64,000 bases of DNA, taken from the NCBI RefSeq assembly GCF_041538045.1, contig NZ_JBGOSE010000003.1, positions 186,001-250,000 on the forward strand. Reading direction: 5' to 3'. The notes beneath the pieces were generated by a model. It did no database searches and was not told the origin of the DNA. It saw only the letters and a list, made by a program, of their open reading frames with translations. The position numbers were made by a program, and so were the translations under genes. The stretch comes from Aliiglaciecola sp041538045. GTDB lineage: Bacteria; Pseudomonadota; Gammaproteobacteria; Enterobacterales; Alteromonadaceae. Of the stretch, positions 17,303-26,488 are shown one piece after another. Numbering within the stretch: position 1 is the stretch's first letter; each line of letters begins with the position of its first letter.

Positions 17303-17622
17303 AGTGAGACTGTATACATTAATTTAGCTTGAATAGTAAAAATTCAAGCTAATTTGAAATCTTATGTTACCCCAATTTATTAAGGATGTGCTTATTTTTT
17401 CAGGCAAAATCGACTCAATCTAAGTTTTAATCTATCCAACAAATAAAGTAAAATTAGCAGTCACATGCTGTATATTCTAGATAAGTAAATATTTTTCTGC
17501 ATTACGAAAGAGGCGATGTAAAGAGCTAACTTCCATCTCCTTATTAGATAAGACTATAGAATGTAGTTGATTTACCAAAGGGCAAATCGACACGTTCGTT
17601 ATGAAAAATGTGAAATAAGATA
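17303..17622. other. Divergent intergenic region without a gene
   Basis: This stretch of about 320 AT-rich bases separates the outer-membrane gene (minus) from a lipoprotein gene (plus). It holds the inverted repeat at 17324-17352 and presumably the two divergent promoters. The only ORFs are very short (up to 19 codons) and unconvincing. Confidence 0.6.
17324..17352. repeat. Perfect 11-bp inverted repeat upstream of the barrel gene
   Basis: TTAGCTTGAAT and ATTCAAGCTAA are perfectly complementary with a seven-base spacer. The repeat sits about 50 bases upstream of the GTG start of the outer-membrane gene, where an operator would be expected. It could also be a hairpin in the transcript. No regulator is known. 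Confidence 0.5.
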
Positions 17623-18051
17623 TTGATTGGCGGGTTTACACTTTTGAAATTAGTTTTTTCGACACTGAGATGCATAATATTGATTGCTATTGCCTGCGTA
17701 ACAGGCTGCGTTGCCAATGACGATTCGCAACTTCAAATTCGTCACGTTTTCGACAAACAAATGACACCTGATAGTACTGGCTTCGAGTTTGTGTTGATTT
17801 GGTATTTACCACCTTCGGAGCTGGTTCGTCGCCAACAGAACCGTTTGATTGCAAATACCGGAGTTACATCGAAAACGACTCAAGTTTCGCGATTCTCTAT
17901 AAACAATGAGACTCGACTTAAATTAGAAGAAATTGCAATTCAACGATTAGAAACTGAGCTTGAATCTAATAAAATGTGCCCGCATGGATATACAATTGAA
18001 CAAATTAAATGGCTTGAACGTTCCATTGGATTTATTGGAGAATGCCAATAA
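17623..18051 (+). CDS. Putative lipoprotein of unknown function
   Basis: The N-terminus is a lipoprotein signal: a hydrophobic stretch CIILIAIACVTGC with Cys at the predicted lipidation site. About 110 residues follow, with no motif I recognise, mostly helical and charged, with a C-terminal Cys pair (MCPHGYTIEQ and GECQ) that could form a disulfide. The start is uncertain: TTG at 17623 has little support, and TTG at 17644 has GGCGGG nine bases upstream. frmA follows 39 bases downstream on the same strand, so cotranscription is possible but a functional link is not evident. Confidence 0.65.
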   Translation: MIGGFTLLKLVFSTLRCIILIAIACVTGCVANDDSQLQIRHVFDKQMTPDSTGFEFVLIWYLPPSELVRRQQNRLIANTGVTSKTTQVSRFSINNETRLKLEEIAIQRLETELESNKMCPHGYTIEQIKWLERSIGFIGECQ

Positions 18052-18090
18052 TGCAAAATAAAGCCACTAGCCCAAATAAAGGATATAAAT

Positions 18091-19209
18091 ATGCAAACCA
18101 TTAAGACACGCGCCGCCGTAGCTTGGGAAGCAGGCAAACCGCTTAGCATCGAAGAAGTTGATTTAATGCCCCCGCAAAAAGGGGAAGTGCTAGTGAAAAT
18201 AGTTGCCACAGGTGTTTGTCACACTGACGCATACACATTGTCAGGAGATGATCCTGAAGGTCTTTTTCCAGCGATTTTAGGTCATGAAGGTGCAGGAATT
18301 GTTGAAGCTGTGGGTGAAGGTGTGACCTTAGTAGAAGTAGGCGATCATGTTATTCCTTTGTATACCGCTGAATGTGGCAAATGCAAATATTGCCTTTCTG
18401 GTAAAACCAATTTATGTCAGGCTATACGGGCAACCCAAGGCCAAGGCTTAATGCCTGATGGCAGTACACGTTTTTCTAAAGACGGTAAGCCAATTTATCA
18501 TTATATGGGCACTTCCACTTTTGCTGAACACACAGTGGTCCCCGAAATTGCGCTGGCTAAAATCCCTAAAGAAGCACCTTTGGAAAAAGTGTGTTTATTA
18601 GGGTGTGGAGTCACTACAGGTATGGGAGCGGTTACAAATGCAGCCAAAGTGCAAGAAGGCGACACCGTTGCAGTGTTCGGATTAGGCGGGATTGGCCTGT
18701 CGGTTCTAATTGGCGCCAGAATGGCCAAAGCCGGTCGCATTATTGCCATTGATATTAATGAAGATAAATTTGAAATAGCCAAACAACTTGGCGCAACAGA
18801 CGTGATTAATCCAAAAGATTACGATAAGCCTATTCAAGAGGTCATCGTAGACATGACTGACGGTGGTGTTGAATATTCATTTGAATGTATCGGTAACGTC
18901 AATGTTATGCGCTCCGCATTAGAGTGTTGCCACAAAGGTTGGGGAGAGTCGGTGATAATTGGTGTAGCGGGTGCTGGCCAAGAAATCTCCACACGTCCTT
19001 TTCAACTTGTTACTGGCAGAGTTTGGCGTGGCACCGCCTTTGGTGGTGTGAAAGGTCGCAGCCAATTACCAGATTATGTGCAAAGGTACTTGGATGGTGA
19101 ATTCGAACTCGACACCTTCATTACCCATACTATGGGCTTGGAAGATATTAATCAGGCCTTCGACCTAATGCATGAAGGTAAATCCATCAGATCGGTAGTA
19201 CATTACTAA
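18091..19209 (+). CDS. frmA: S-(hydroxymethyl)glutathione dehydrogenase (class III ADH)
   Basis: Zinc- and NAD-dependent enzyme oxidising S-hydroxymethylglutathione, the spontaneous adduct of formaldehyde and glutathione, to S-formylglutathione. The catalytic zinc ligands are in GVCHTDAY and GHEGAGIVE; the structural zinc Cys set is in CGKCKYCLSGKTNLC. The Rossmann loop GLGGIGLSVL follows. Length 372 and the tail SIRSVVHY are typical. Its stop overlaps the fghA start by one base (TAATG), so the two steps are coupled. No FrmR-type repressor gene is adjacent, unlike E. coli. Confidence 0.96.
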   Translation: MQTIKTRAAVAWEAGKPLSIEEVDLMPPQKGEVLVKIVATGVCHTDAYTLSGDDPEGLFPAILGHEGAGIVEAVGEGVTLVEVGDHVIPLYTAECGKCKYCLSGKTNLCQAIRATQGQGLMPDGSTRFSKDGKPIYHYMGTSTFAEHTVVPEIALAKIPKEAPLEKVCLLGCGVTTGMGAVTNAAKVQEGDTVAVFGLGGIGLSVLIGARMAKAGRIIAIDINEDKFEIAKQLGATDVINPKDYDKPIQEVIVDMTDGGVEYSFECIGNVNVMRSALECCHKGWGESVIIGVAGAGQEISTRPFQLVTGRVWRGTAFGGVKGRSQLPDYVQRYLDGEFELDTFITHTMGLEDINQAFDLMHEGKSIRSVVHY

Positions 19210-20063
19210 TGTCTATCTTGGAACTTACCTCTTCAGTTAAAAGCTTTGGTGGTCAGCAACAGCGCTTCAAACACCAATCAAAGGTGCTTAATTGTGAAAT
19301 GAACGTCAGTGTTTTTGTCCCACCACAAGTTGAGCAAAACAAACCGCTTCCAGTGGTATATTGGTTAAGCGGGCTGACTTGTACGGATGAAAACTTCGTC
19401 ACCAAAGCCGGCGCGGCAAGAGTTGCAGCTGAACTAGGTCTCATTATTGTATGCCCTGATACTAGCCCCAGAGGAGACAATGTTGCTGATGACGACGGTT
19501 ACGATTTAGGTCAAGGAGCTGGGTTTTATGTCAATGCAACTCAGCCACCCTGGAATACCCATTATCATATGTATGATTACATTGTTGATGAGTTGCCCGA
19601 CCTAATAAACCAATCGTTTAATTGCATCCCTAAAGTCGCACTTGCTGGACATTCTATGGGGGGCCACGGCGCACTAACAATAGGTTTATCAAATATCCAG
19701 AAATACACTTCTATTTCTGCATTTGCACCTATTGTAAACCCGTTAGATTGTCCTTGGGGTAAAAAAGCATTGCACGCCTATTTAGGGGATGATGTGAGTG
19801 AATGGGAACAATATGACGCTTGTAAATTGCTGCAGCAGCAAGGCCAATTTTTGCAAATTCCCATATTAATTGACCAAGGGTTGAACGATGATTTTTATCA
19901 AAGTCAGAAATTGACCAAACCATTTGACGAACTCGCTCAAAAACTAAAGTACCCCGCCATAGTAAATTACCATTCTGGGTATGATCATAGTTACTTTTTT
20001 ATTGCTAGTTTTATAGAAGAACATTTGCGTTTTCACCATAAATTTTTGACCGCAACAGATTAA
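19209..20063 (+). CDS. fghA: S-formylglutathione hydrolase
   Basis: Serine esterase hydrolysing S-formylglutathione to formate and glutathione, completing formaldehyde detoxification. The nucleophile elbow GHSMGGHGAL has Ser149; the catalytic His is in SGYDHSYFFI. The early motif YWLSGLTCTDENFVTKAG is diagnostic of the esterase-D family. Length 284 is normal. It shares one base with frmA and is followed by a strong terminator, closing a two-gene operon. Confidence 0.96.
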   Translation: MSILELTSSVKSFGGQQQRFKHQSKVLNCEMNVSVFVPPQVEQNKPLPVVYWLSGLTCTDENFVTKAGAARVAAELGLIIVCPDTSPRGDNVADDDGYDLGQGAGFYVNATQPPWNTHYHMYDYIVDELPDLINQSFNCIPKVALAGHSMGGHGALTIGLSNIQKYTSISAFAPIVNPLDCPWGKKALHAYLGDDVSEWEQYDACKLLQQQGQFLQIPILIDQGLNDDFYQSQKLTKPFDELAQKLKYPAIVNYHSGYDHSYFFIASFIEEHLRFHHKFLTATD

Positions 20064-20093
20064 GTCTAAAGCACAAGGTCTTTAGCTTTCCAT

Positions 20094-20130
20094 AAAAAAT
20101 CCCCTGTTTTACAGGGGATTTTTGTTTTTG
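20094..20130. terminator. Strong bidirectional rho-independent terminator
   Basis: AAAAATCCCCTGT, loop TTT, ACAGGGGATTTTT: a long perfect stem with an A run on one side and a T run on the other. It can terminate both fghA (plus) and the sugar dehydrogenase gene (minus). Confidence 0.93.
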
Positions 20131-20148
20131 AAAGTGCATATGTAATGG

Positions 20149-22266
20149 CTAATGCTGATGGTGTTGATCTGGCAAAGATTCTAAATAAGTCACCAGGTGA
20201 TCTATTTCTTTTGGTTTTAAGAATCCTCCCCACGGCGGCATAAGCGGACTTTTACCAACCGCTCCACCACCTTCAACAATAATAGATTTTATTGCTGAGG
20301 TATCAGTATTGTGATGATACAAAGGGGATGTGAAATCTGGCATTGGAACACCTAACAGCGCTGCGTCAGGTCCTTTTCCATCCCCTTTCACTCCATGACA
20401 ACGGGCGCAGTTAACCGCAAACAAGCTGGCAGTTGCTGTTTGGTCATAACCCTCTGGAGTGTTATCTACTTCTTCTCGAAAAACATTCGCTTGATCAGCG
20501 TGAACTAATTGCAATACTTCTCCGCTAGGTTCAGATGCTGCTCCTAACGTTGTAACCAGTATTTCTCCACCGCTCAATTGCACCACTGAACTGATTCCTC
20601 GTTGCGCATATTGATTGGCTCTGGCTATCAATTTAACGCTTTCCACTTGAGCTTTATCCGAGTCCATCACAAATACTTTGGCTGAATAATTATCCGCAAA
20701 AACATACTTATCTTTTAATTCTGGATACATATCAGAACGATTGACAATGCCGCCAATTACCGCTCTGTCGTAGGCATTATGTTCATAGGTATAAACAGGA
20801 CCTTGTTGAGGAATATCTAATTCTTCCCATGCATCTACACCACTTTTGCTGCGCCCCTCTATCACTGGAAACTGGTAATGTTTACCGGCTTCAATTTTGT
20901 TTACTTCTTCCCAAATAGTAGAGCCTACATCACCTAACCAGAGATCGTTTGTAAGAGAATCGAATTTGAATCGAAAGGGATTGCGTAAACCTAACGCATA
21001 ATATTCATTACGTATGTCGTCATTATCTAAAAACGGGTTATCGTTAGGAATATAGTAATTTTGTACTACACCATATTCCATAGGTTGGTTAATAGGCTGA
21101 CTTTTTTGCGGATCCATATCTACATCAATACGCAAAATCCCAGAGCGTAAAACCTGCGAAGAGGTTTTTGCTTCAGGCGGATGCACACCTTCTCCCAATC
21201 CAATATATAGAAACCCATCAGCTCCAAACTCTAAAGCACCACCATTGTGAAACCCTGAATCATTGCGAATTAAATCAAATAAAATAGTTTCTGAAGCCGT
21301 GTTTACCAAAGCGTCCGGTGACGTAATTTCAAACCGAGAAATTCTATTGTGTTGAATATTTTCTTCCCGTGTATCTGTGTAATACAGGTATAAATAAGGT
21401 TTCGGTTCGTTCTGGTTAGCAAAATTAGGATGAAAATCGAAACCAATAGCGCCATTTTCCATTTCCACTTCACCCATGAATTCTGACACATTCACCACTA
21501 CCTGCGCATTATCAGAAGTCAGTGGGGATATCTTTTTGATTTTACCGCCTCGCTCTAACACATAAACCGTGCCGTCATTTTCAGGTCCCTCGCGCACTAA
21601 AACAGGCTGCGCAAACTTGAACTTAGGTAAGTAATTTTTGAACCCCCAATCGGAGGTCTCAACAGGGTTGAACCAAATACGGACTTGGGTAATTGCATTG
21701 GCAATATCTCGGTCGGAAGTGAATGCTTTTCCCATCGCAAGGGGGACCAAAAAGTATATTACCGCTAAGATCCCTGTAACACTGAACACTCGTTTGAAGG
21801 TGGCAGCAATCCCTGTTCCTAAACTACCTAAAATTGTCCCGCCAAATAGCAGGCTATTAATCAACATAAATGCGATAAGATAGAAAACAGTTGCAAACAA
21901 ACCGATAGCTGCAATTAGTTGAGGATCATAATTGATAGTGGTAGCAAGAAATAAATACAGCGATGCAGTTGTATAAGCATATAAGAACCAAATGTATTCA
22001 TTTGCAAATCGTTTAGCACTTGAAAAAGCACTACTGCCGTTTCGCCAGCACGCTAGACCTATCTGAATAGCATAGGTAATGACAAATATTTTCACTATTT
22101 GCAGCATGTCCCCATGACTTACATAGACATCGGGCAAATGTAAAATACTATCTGGAATTATTTCAAAGTGCTTAGTAAAGCTAAAACTTAACGATACGGT
22201 TAAGGCGACCAAAATAAGCTGTACGACTGTGCTTAAAATAAAATACTGACGACTAGTGTTTGACAC
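20149..22266 (-). CDS. Membrane PQQ-type sugar dehydrogenase fused to cytochrome c
   Basis: A protein of 705 residues with three parts. The first 195 or so residues carry about five membrane segments. The middle is a beta-propeller of the glucose/sorbosone dehydrogenase family (DGTVYVLERGGKIKKISP, FHNGGALEFGADGFLYIGLG, ALGLRNPFRF). A C-terminal cytochrome c domain follows, with the heme site CARCH at 620-624 and probable Met ligand in SPLMPPWGGF. It probably oxidises a sugar or aldehyde in the periplasm and passes electrons through heme to the membrane. The start is a GTG with AGGA six bases upstream; the longer TTG form has no ribosome site. The substrate is unknown and PQQ dependence is inferred. 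Confidence 0.82.
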   Translation of the reverse strand: MSNTSRQYFILSTVVQLILVALTVSLSFSFTKHFEIIPDSILHLPDVYVSHGDMLQIVKIFVITYAIQIGLACWRNGSSAFSSAKRFANEYIWFLYAYTTASLYLFLATTINYDPQLIAAIGLFATVFYLIAFMLINSLLFGGTILGSLGTGIAATFKRVFSVTGILAVIYFLVPLAMGKAFTSDRDIANAITQVRIWFNPVETSDWGFKNYLPKFKFAQPVLVREGPENDGTVYVLERGGKIKKISPLTSDNAQVVVNVSEFMGEVEMENGAIGFDFHPNFANQNEPKPYLYLYYTDTREENIQHNRISRFEITSPDALVNTASETILFDLIRNDSGFHNGGALEFGADGFLYIGLGEGVHPPEAKTSSQVLRSGILRIDVDMDPQKSQPINQPMEYGVVQNYYIPNDNPFLDNDDIRNEYYALGLRNPFRFKFDSLTNDLWLGDVGSTIWEEVNKIEAGKHYQFPVIEGRSKSGVDAWEELDIPQQGPVYTYEHNAYDRAVIGGIVNRSDMYPELKDKYVFADNYSAKVFVMDSDKAQVESVKLIARANQYAQRGISSVVQLSGGEILVTTLGAASEPSGEVLQLVHADQANVFREEVDNTPEGYDQTATASLFAVNCARCHGVKGDGKGPDAALLGVPMPDFTSPLYHHNTDTSAIKSIIVEGGGAVGKSPLMPPWGGFLKPKEIDHLVTYLESLPDQHHQH

Positions 22267-22356
22267 ATTCAATCCTATAAAATTTTTTAAATCTAAAAGG
22301 CGTTGTAGCAGGTAGTTAGGCTGCAGCAGCAATCTAACAATATTAAAAGCGCCCTT

Positions 22357-23211
22357 CTACCCAATTCCAGAAAATTCGTTGTTTTTGACGAATGCAATGG
22401 TGTATTTTTCGACTTCTTGTTTAAACGCTTTGCTTGAAAAAGTATGGTCTGCTTTAGCAATTCGGTGAACCGTACTATCACTACTTTTCAACTTTTTCCA
22501 CGCTTTGTTATTCAGCGTTTGCTGTTCAAACTCTTTTGCGGTCAAATCGATGCCACTTAAGACTAAACAAACCTTGCCCGAAAATGTTTGCAAACCCGTT
22601 TGCATTTGAGCTTGATAACTTTGCTGTTGATTATCTTGGCTAGAAACACTATCGCTCACAAAACCTTTTGCATCACCGATGCTATTAGCCACATTCACTT
22701 TACCGCGAATTAATTTAGACCAAAACTCTTTAGAAAGTAAACGCTGCACATAATAGTATTTCAGCATGGTTTTCCCCATGGCTGCATCACTTCTCAACCA
22801 AGGGTTTAATAAAAATAAACCTTTAACTCGTTTGTCTTGTGGAACATATATCAGCGCAGCCGAGGCTGCATCACAAAGTCCCCAGATGACAATGGAATCT
22901 ATACCGAGTTCATCACAGAGCAGATCACAAGCAGCATGAATATCATCACTAATGTTCTCAAAGGACTTTTTGTCGCCTTCGCTATCACCCATGCCGGTGT
23001 AATCAAAGCGCAATGAAGCTATATTTTCTTTAGCTAAAGCCCGAGAAAGCTGTACAAATTGACGATGACTGCCTACACGATATTGAGGCCCTCCAACAAC
23101 AATAAGTACGGCAGTTTTAACGGTTTGTGGGGGACGGTGGAGTATCCCCATCAATTCAGCACCATTACTGTTAAACACCACTGCTGACTCAATAGGTTCG
23201 GGCATAATCAT
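22357..23211 (-). CDS. Exosortase A system-associated hydrolase 1 family protein
   Basis: Alpha/beta-hydrolase fold protein resembling the family named 'hydrolase 1, exosortase A system-associated'. Visible landmarks are VVGGPQYRVGSHRQFVQLSR, LRFDYTGMGDSEGD and WGLCDAASAAL. In the last, the nucleophile position is Cys113, not Ser. A late His (KADHTFSS) could complete a catalytic pair. The real substrate is unknown; acyl or thioester chemistry is plausible. It overlaps the upstream hydrolase 2 gene by four bases (ATGA) and is followed after about 90 bases by the sugar dehydrogenase. It is cytoplasmic: no signal peptide. Confidence 0.85.
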   Translation of the reverse strand: MIMPEPIESAVVFNSNGAELMGILHRPPQTVKTAVLIVVGGPQYRVGSHRQFVQLSRALAKENIASLRFDYTGMGDSEGDKKSFENISDDIHAACDLLCDELGIDSIVIWGLCDAASAALIYVPQDKRVKGLFLLNPWLRSDAAMGKTMLKYYYVQRLLSKEFWSKLIRGKVNVANSIGDAKGFVSDSVSSQDNQQQSYQAQMQTGLQTFSGKVCLVLSGIDLTAKEFEQQTLNNKAWKKLKSSDSTVHRIAKADHTFSSKAFKQEVEKYTIAFVKNNEFSGIG

Positions 23212-24020
23212 AATTCTCCCTGCAAGGCGTTCAGAGTAGGTGTATGCAACTGACTTTGTTCGAATATTTCTGGTATTTGCCAGAATGCAGAACCCTCAAA
23301 ACAGGCTATTTTGAGAAGCTGTGGATCCCAATTTTTAGTCTGTATCGATACCGCTGGCGTGATTGCTTCAGTTGCCAATTCAAACCAAGTTAATGGGCAC
23401 GTCAGGACTAATGATTTAGAGACCTCTATGTCATCTATGGATGCCAGCAAGTCTGTAGTAATTTCGTAACCTGCTACCTCAACGTTAGTGCCTGACAGAA
23501 TTCGTTCACGCCAATTTACTTTTTGCTCTCCCTGCATCATTGAATTAGCCTGTTTTAAACGTAAAAACTGAGTCATAAACTGCTTACCCTTCATAACGGG
23601 TTTCCATAACAGAATATGCTTGATGGATAAGATTGTTTCGATGCTTGCCAATGATGTTAAAGCCATCAATCCGCCAAAACGTACCCCCCAGAGGTCAATG
23701 CTATCGATATCTTTAGATTTTAACCATTGAGCCACGGTAATAATATTATCGCGCCAAATAGAGGCACTGACGTGTTCAATATCTTTTTCACTGTCGCCGG
23801 TACCAAGATAATCTAATGCAAATACGCAATATCCCTGTTTAGCTAAAAATAACGCTTGTTTTGTGATTATCGCTCGACTCAGGTTTAGCTCTTCGAAAAT
23901 AGATGGAAGCAGTAAAACTGTTTTTTGTGGATTCGTTTGTCCGTATTGACTAACAAACAAGCTACCTTCGGCACTAGGTAGGAAATAACCTTTGATCACT
24001 TTTGCTTCCTGTAGGTACAT
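23208..24020 (-). CDS. Exosortase A system-associated hydrolase 2 family protein
   Basis: Second alpha/beta-hydrolase-like protein of the exosortase A systems, beginning MYLQEAKVIKGYFLPSAEGS. Fold landmarks: LLLPSIFEELNLSR and FALDYLGTGDSE. The nucleophile elbow reads LWGVRFGGLMAL, with Arg114 where a serine hydrolase has Ser, so it is unlikely to be an ordinary hydrolase. The start at 24020 is chosen by family length; the frame is open to 24104, and no good ribosome site is seen for either. Its end overlaps hydrolase 1 by four bases, suggesting a functional pair. Confidence 0.82.
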   Translation of the reverse strand: MYLQEAKVIKGYFLPSAEGSLFVSQYGQTNPQKTVLLLPSIFEELNLSRAIITKQALFLAKQGYCVFALDYLGTGDSEKDIEHVSASIWRDNIITVAQWLKSKDIDSIDLWGVRFGGLMALTSLASIETILSIKHILLWKPVMKGKQFMTQFLRLKQANSMMQGEQKVNWRERILSGTNVEVAGYEITTDLLASIDDIEVSKSLVLTCPLTWFELATEAITPAVSIQTKNWDPQLLKIACFEGSAFWQIPEIFEQSQLHTPTLNALQGEL

Positions 24021-24250
24021 GTTTTTTAACAAAGATAATGATATCTTACTCCATATGAAAAGGCATCTAGATGATAAAAAAACACCAATGAACAGCCCAA
24101 ACACATCTTCAAGAATAATACTTTTTTATCACTTTCCCCATACTTTAATCAACAATATAGCAATTTTGCCAAACATACCTTAGCATAAGCTTAGGAATTC
24201 TCTGTTTTTCATGAAGAAAAACGATATCAGGCATAGTTTAGCGGAATCAC

Positions 24251-25396
24251 ATGGCAGTAAAATTTTTAAACCCCCTTGCCGATGCAAGTCAATTTCCAAC
24301 TCCAAGCGTCACAGCGACTCCTAAATTTAGGTTACGTGATTTGGATTTAGCTCAACATGCGAAGGGGGACGTGAGGGAAACAATTTTCACTCGTAACGGT
24401 CGCGGTGCCATAGGTATCGCAGGGACGGCGCTAAGAAAAGAAAATCGTAAAAATGTCATATTGATTCCAGCTTATCATTGCCCAGCATTAGTTGAACCTT
24501 TTATTTGGTTAGACTACGAAATTCGCTTCTATCCTGTAAAAGCAGACTTAACCGTCGATACCAGTCTATTAAAAAAAGCAATTTGTGCAGGCGATGTGAC
24601 TCACTGCGTGGTTGTCAGGTATTTTGGATTTGGTCAAAATAACGATGAGGTTATTCAATTTTTACATAGCCAGCCGGTAGAAATTATTGAAGATTGTGCT
24701 CACTCGTTGTTTCGATTTGTAGATCATTTTGCAGACTCAGGCAAACAAGTTCCAGATGTTAGCGCGAGCATATGTAGTATCAACAAAATACTGCCCACCA
24801 TTGACGGTGGTGCACTCTATTTAAAAAATAAATACGAAGCTAAGCTAACTCATGTTGGCTGGCTAGAAGAGGCTAAGGCCTGTGCTTTTATAGTTGGTAT
24901 TCCGCAGTTTGTTGGCAGATTAAAAGCACGGTTTAAAAAAAGTAAAAATGAAACCGCTGGAGTATGTGCAGAACTTTCAGAAGAAGATAGTCATTTACGT
25001 TATTTCCAACCAATTGATCTTGTTTCTGCTAGTTACAGAAATACCAAAAGTATTTTTTGCCACAGTAACCTCAAACTGATTCGGAAAAAAAGACGTAGAA
25101 ATTTCGAATATATCGTCAACAACATCAATAACCCAAAAGTTGGCGCACCTCTATTCAATTGCCTTAAGGATGAAGACATACCTTACGTCATACCATTTCT
25201 GCTTACAGACGAATGTTATTTTTATCAAATTCGCAAAAAAGGCATTCAAATTCTTCGATGGGAAGAAGTTGCGGTTAGTGACTGCAGTATAAGTCAAGAT
25301 TACCGTTCTCGACTGATTCAGATACCATGCCACCAGCAACTTTCTTCTAGTCAGTTAAATTTTATTGTCGACACTTTTAATCAATTACGCCCCTAG
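24251..25396 (+). CDS. DegT/DnrJ/EryC1-like PLP aminotransferase
   Basis: Pyridoxal-phosphate protein resembling sugar aminotransferases that make amino sugars for surface polysaccharides. The PLP-binding Asp is in EIIEDCAHSLF (about residue 148). The Schiff-base Lys is probably Lys179 in CSINKILPTIDGGALYL. The region ILIPAYHCPALVEPF matches the cofactor-phosphate segment of the family. Similarity to characterised members is distant, so the substrate is open. It starts a plus-strand trio with a GNAT-type acyltransferase nine bases downstream, suggesting amination followed by N-acylation of a sugar (inference). Confidence 0.75.
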   Translation: MAVKFLNPLADASQFPTPSVTATPKFRLRDLDLAQHAKGDVRETIFTRNGRGAIGIAGTALRKENRKNVILIPAYHCPALVEPFIWLDYEIRFYPVKADLTVDTSLLKKAICAGDVTHCVVVRYFGFGQNNDEVIQFLHSQPVEIIEDCAHSLFRFVDHFADSGKQVPDVSASICSINKILPTIDGGALYLKNKYEAKLTHVGWLEEAKACAFIVGIPQFVGRLKARFKKSKNETAGVCAELSEEDSHLRYFQPIDLVSASYRNTKSIFCHSNLKLIRKKRRRNFEYIVNNINNPKVGAPLFNCLKDEDIPYVIPFLLTDECYFYQIRKKGIQILRWEEVAVSDCSISQDYRSRLIQIPCHQQLSSSQLNFIVDTFNQLRP

Positions 25397-25405
25397 GATA
25401 GTTTA

Positions 25406-26425
25406 ATGAATTGGTCAGTTTTAAGTTGTTCTGAATTTTCTACCCATCAAAAAGCTTGGGCAGATCTCAATTGTAAAACCATGAATCTAGCGTTTTTTGA
25501 GCCTGAATTCGTACAAGGTCTCATTGCTCACTTTTTTGATGGAAATGAAAAATTAGTTGTAGCTTATACAAACGATGAATTGCAATTCGCTGGCTTCTTT
25601 AAGCCTCATGGTAAAGGTCGTTGGGCAACAGCAATGCCTTCGCAATGTCCGCTTGGATTATTCTTACATCGCGAACCACAAATCAGTAGTAGCGTGATGA
25701 AGTCTTTATGCAACGCCCTTCCCGGTAATGTAACAATGTTAGATATGCTGCAAATGGATTCAAAATATAGCCAGTTTACCCCAGCAGACGAATTTGAAAT
25801 CATGCCCTACATTACTTCTGGGAACCGTCCCATTCCTGAAGATTTTGACAAGTATTTTCAATCTCTGGGCAAAAATATGCGACAAAATTACAACAAAGTA
25901 ATTAATCGCGCCGCCCGAGCTGAAGATACATTGTCTTGGCAGAAAGTCACTAAGCCTGCAGAGGTTAAACAAGCAATTATTAAATACGGTGAATTAGAGA
26001 GTAGTGGCTGGAAAGGTGAAGAAGGCACCGCCATATCCCCTGACAACACCCAAGGAAAATTTTATCAACAAGCCTTGGGCAGCTTAGCTGAGAAAGGCAA
26101 AGCATGTTGTTGGTACTATTTAATTAACGATGAAATAGTCGCAGTGGATTTGTGTATACAACAAGATGATTGCTTAATTATTTTAAAAACCACCTACAAC
26201 GAGCAATTTAATAAACAATCTCCGGCGTTAATGCTTAAAATTGAAATGATTAAACACTATTCTCAACAACGAGAACTTGAAGGCATTAACAATATCGAGT
26301 TTTACGGAAAAGCGATGGAATGGCACAAGCGGTTAGATTCGACGTTAAGAGAAATAGAGCATGTTACGTTTTACTCGAATACATTGTTTAAATTCGCAAT
26401 CAAGCTTGCTAAAAAGCTAAAATAG
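25406..26425 (+). CDS. CelD/BcsL-like GNAT acyltransferase
   Basis: Protein of 339 residues with the pattern of the CelD/BcsL acetyltransferase group, double-GNAT proteins found in polysaccharide loci. The core motif is FQSLGKNMRQNYNKVINRA (about residues 150-168), and the second half has GKACCWYYLINDEIVAVDL and a late NNIEFYGKAMEWHK. No signal peptide is visible. It likely acylates an amino sugar or a lipid-linked intermediate in the cytoplasm. It follows the DegT-like gene after nine bases and probably shares its transcript. Function is inferred from family only. Confidence 0.72.
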   Translation: MNWSVLSCSEFSTHQKAWADLNCKTMNLAFFEPEFVQGLIAHFFDGNEKLVVAYTNDELQFAGFFKPHGKGRWATAMPSQCPLGLFLHREPQISSSVMKSLCNALPGNVTMLDMLQMDSKYSQFTPADEFEIMPYITSGNRPIPEDFDKYFQSLGKNMRQNYNKVINRAARAEDTLSWQKVTKPAEVKQAIIKYGELESSGWKGEEGTAISPDNTQGKFYQQALGSLAEKGKACCWYYLINDEIVAVDLCIQQDDCLIILKTTYNEQFNKQSPALMLKIEMIKHYSQQRELEGINNIEFYGKAMEWHKRLDSTLREIEHVTFYSNTLFKFAIKLAKKLK

Positions 26426-26488
26426 TTCAAAAATACATCTTCAAATGATTCTTTTTGAGCATAGAAAACATATAAATCAGAGGCTACT

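Noticed and set aside
17445..17540. 19-codon minus-strand ORF after AAGGAGATG
   Set aside because: The ribosome-site purines directly abut the ATG with no spacing and the product has no features.
18091..20063. FrmR-type repressor expected beside frmA
   Set aside because: No small Cys/His repressor ORF is present on either side; the upstream ORF is a lipoprotein.
22267..22332. Longer TTG start for the sugar dehydrogenase
   Set aside because: No ribosome site there, whereas AGGA is six bases before the GTG at 22266.
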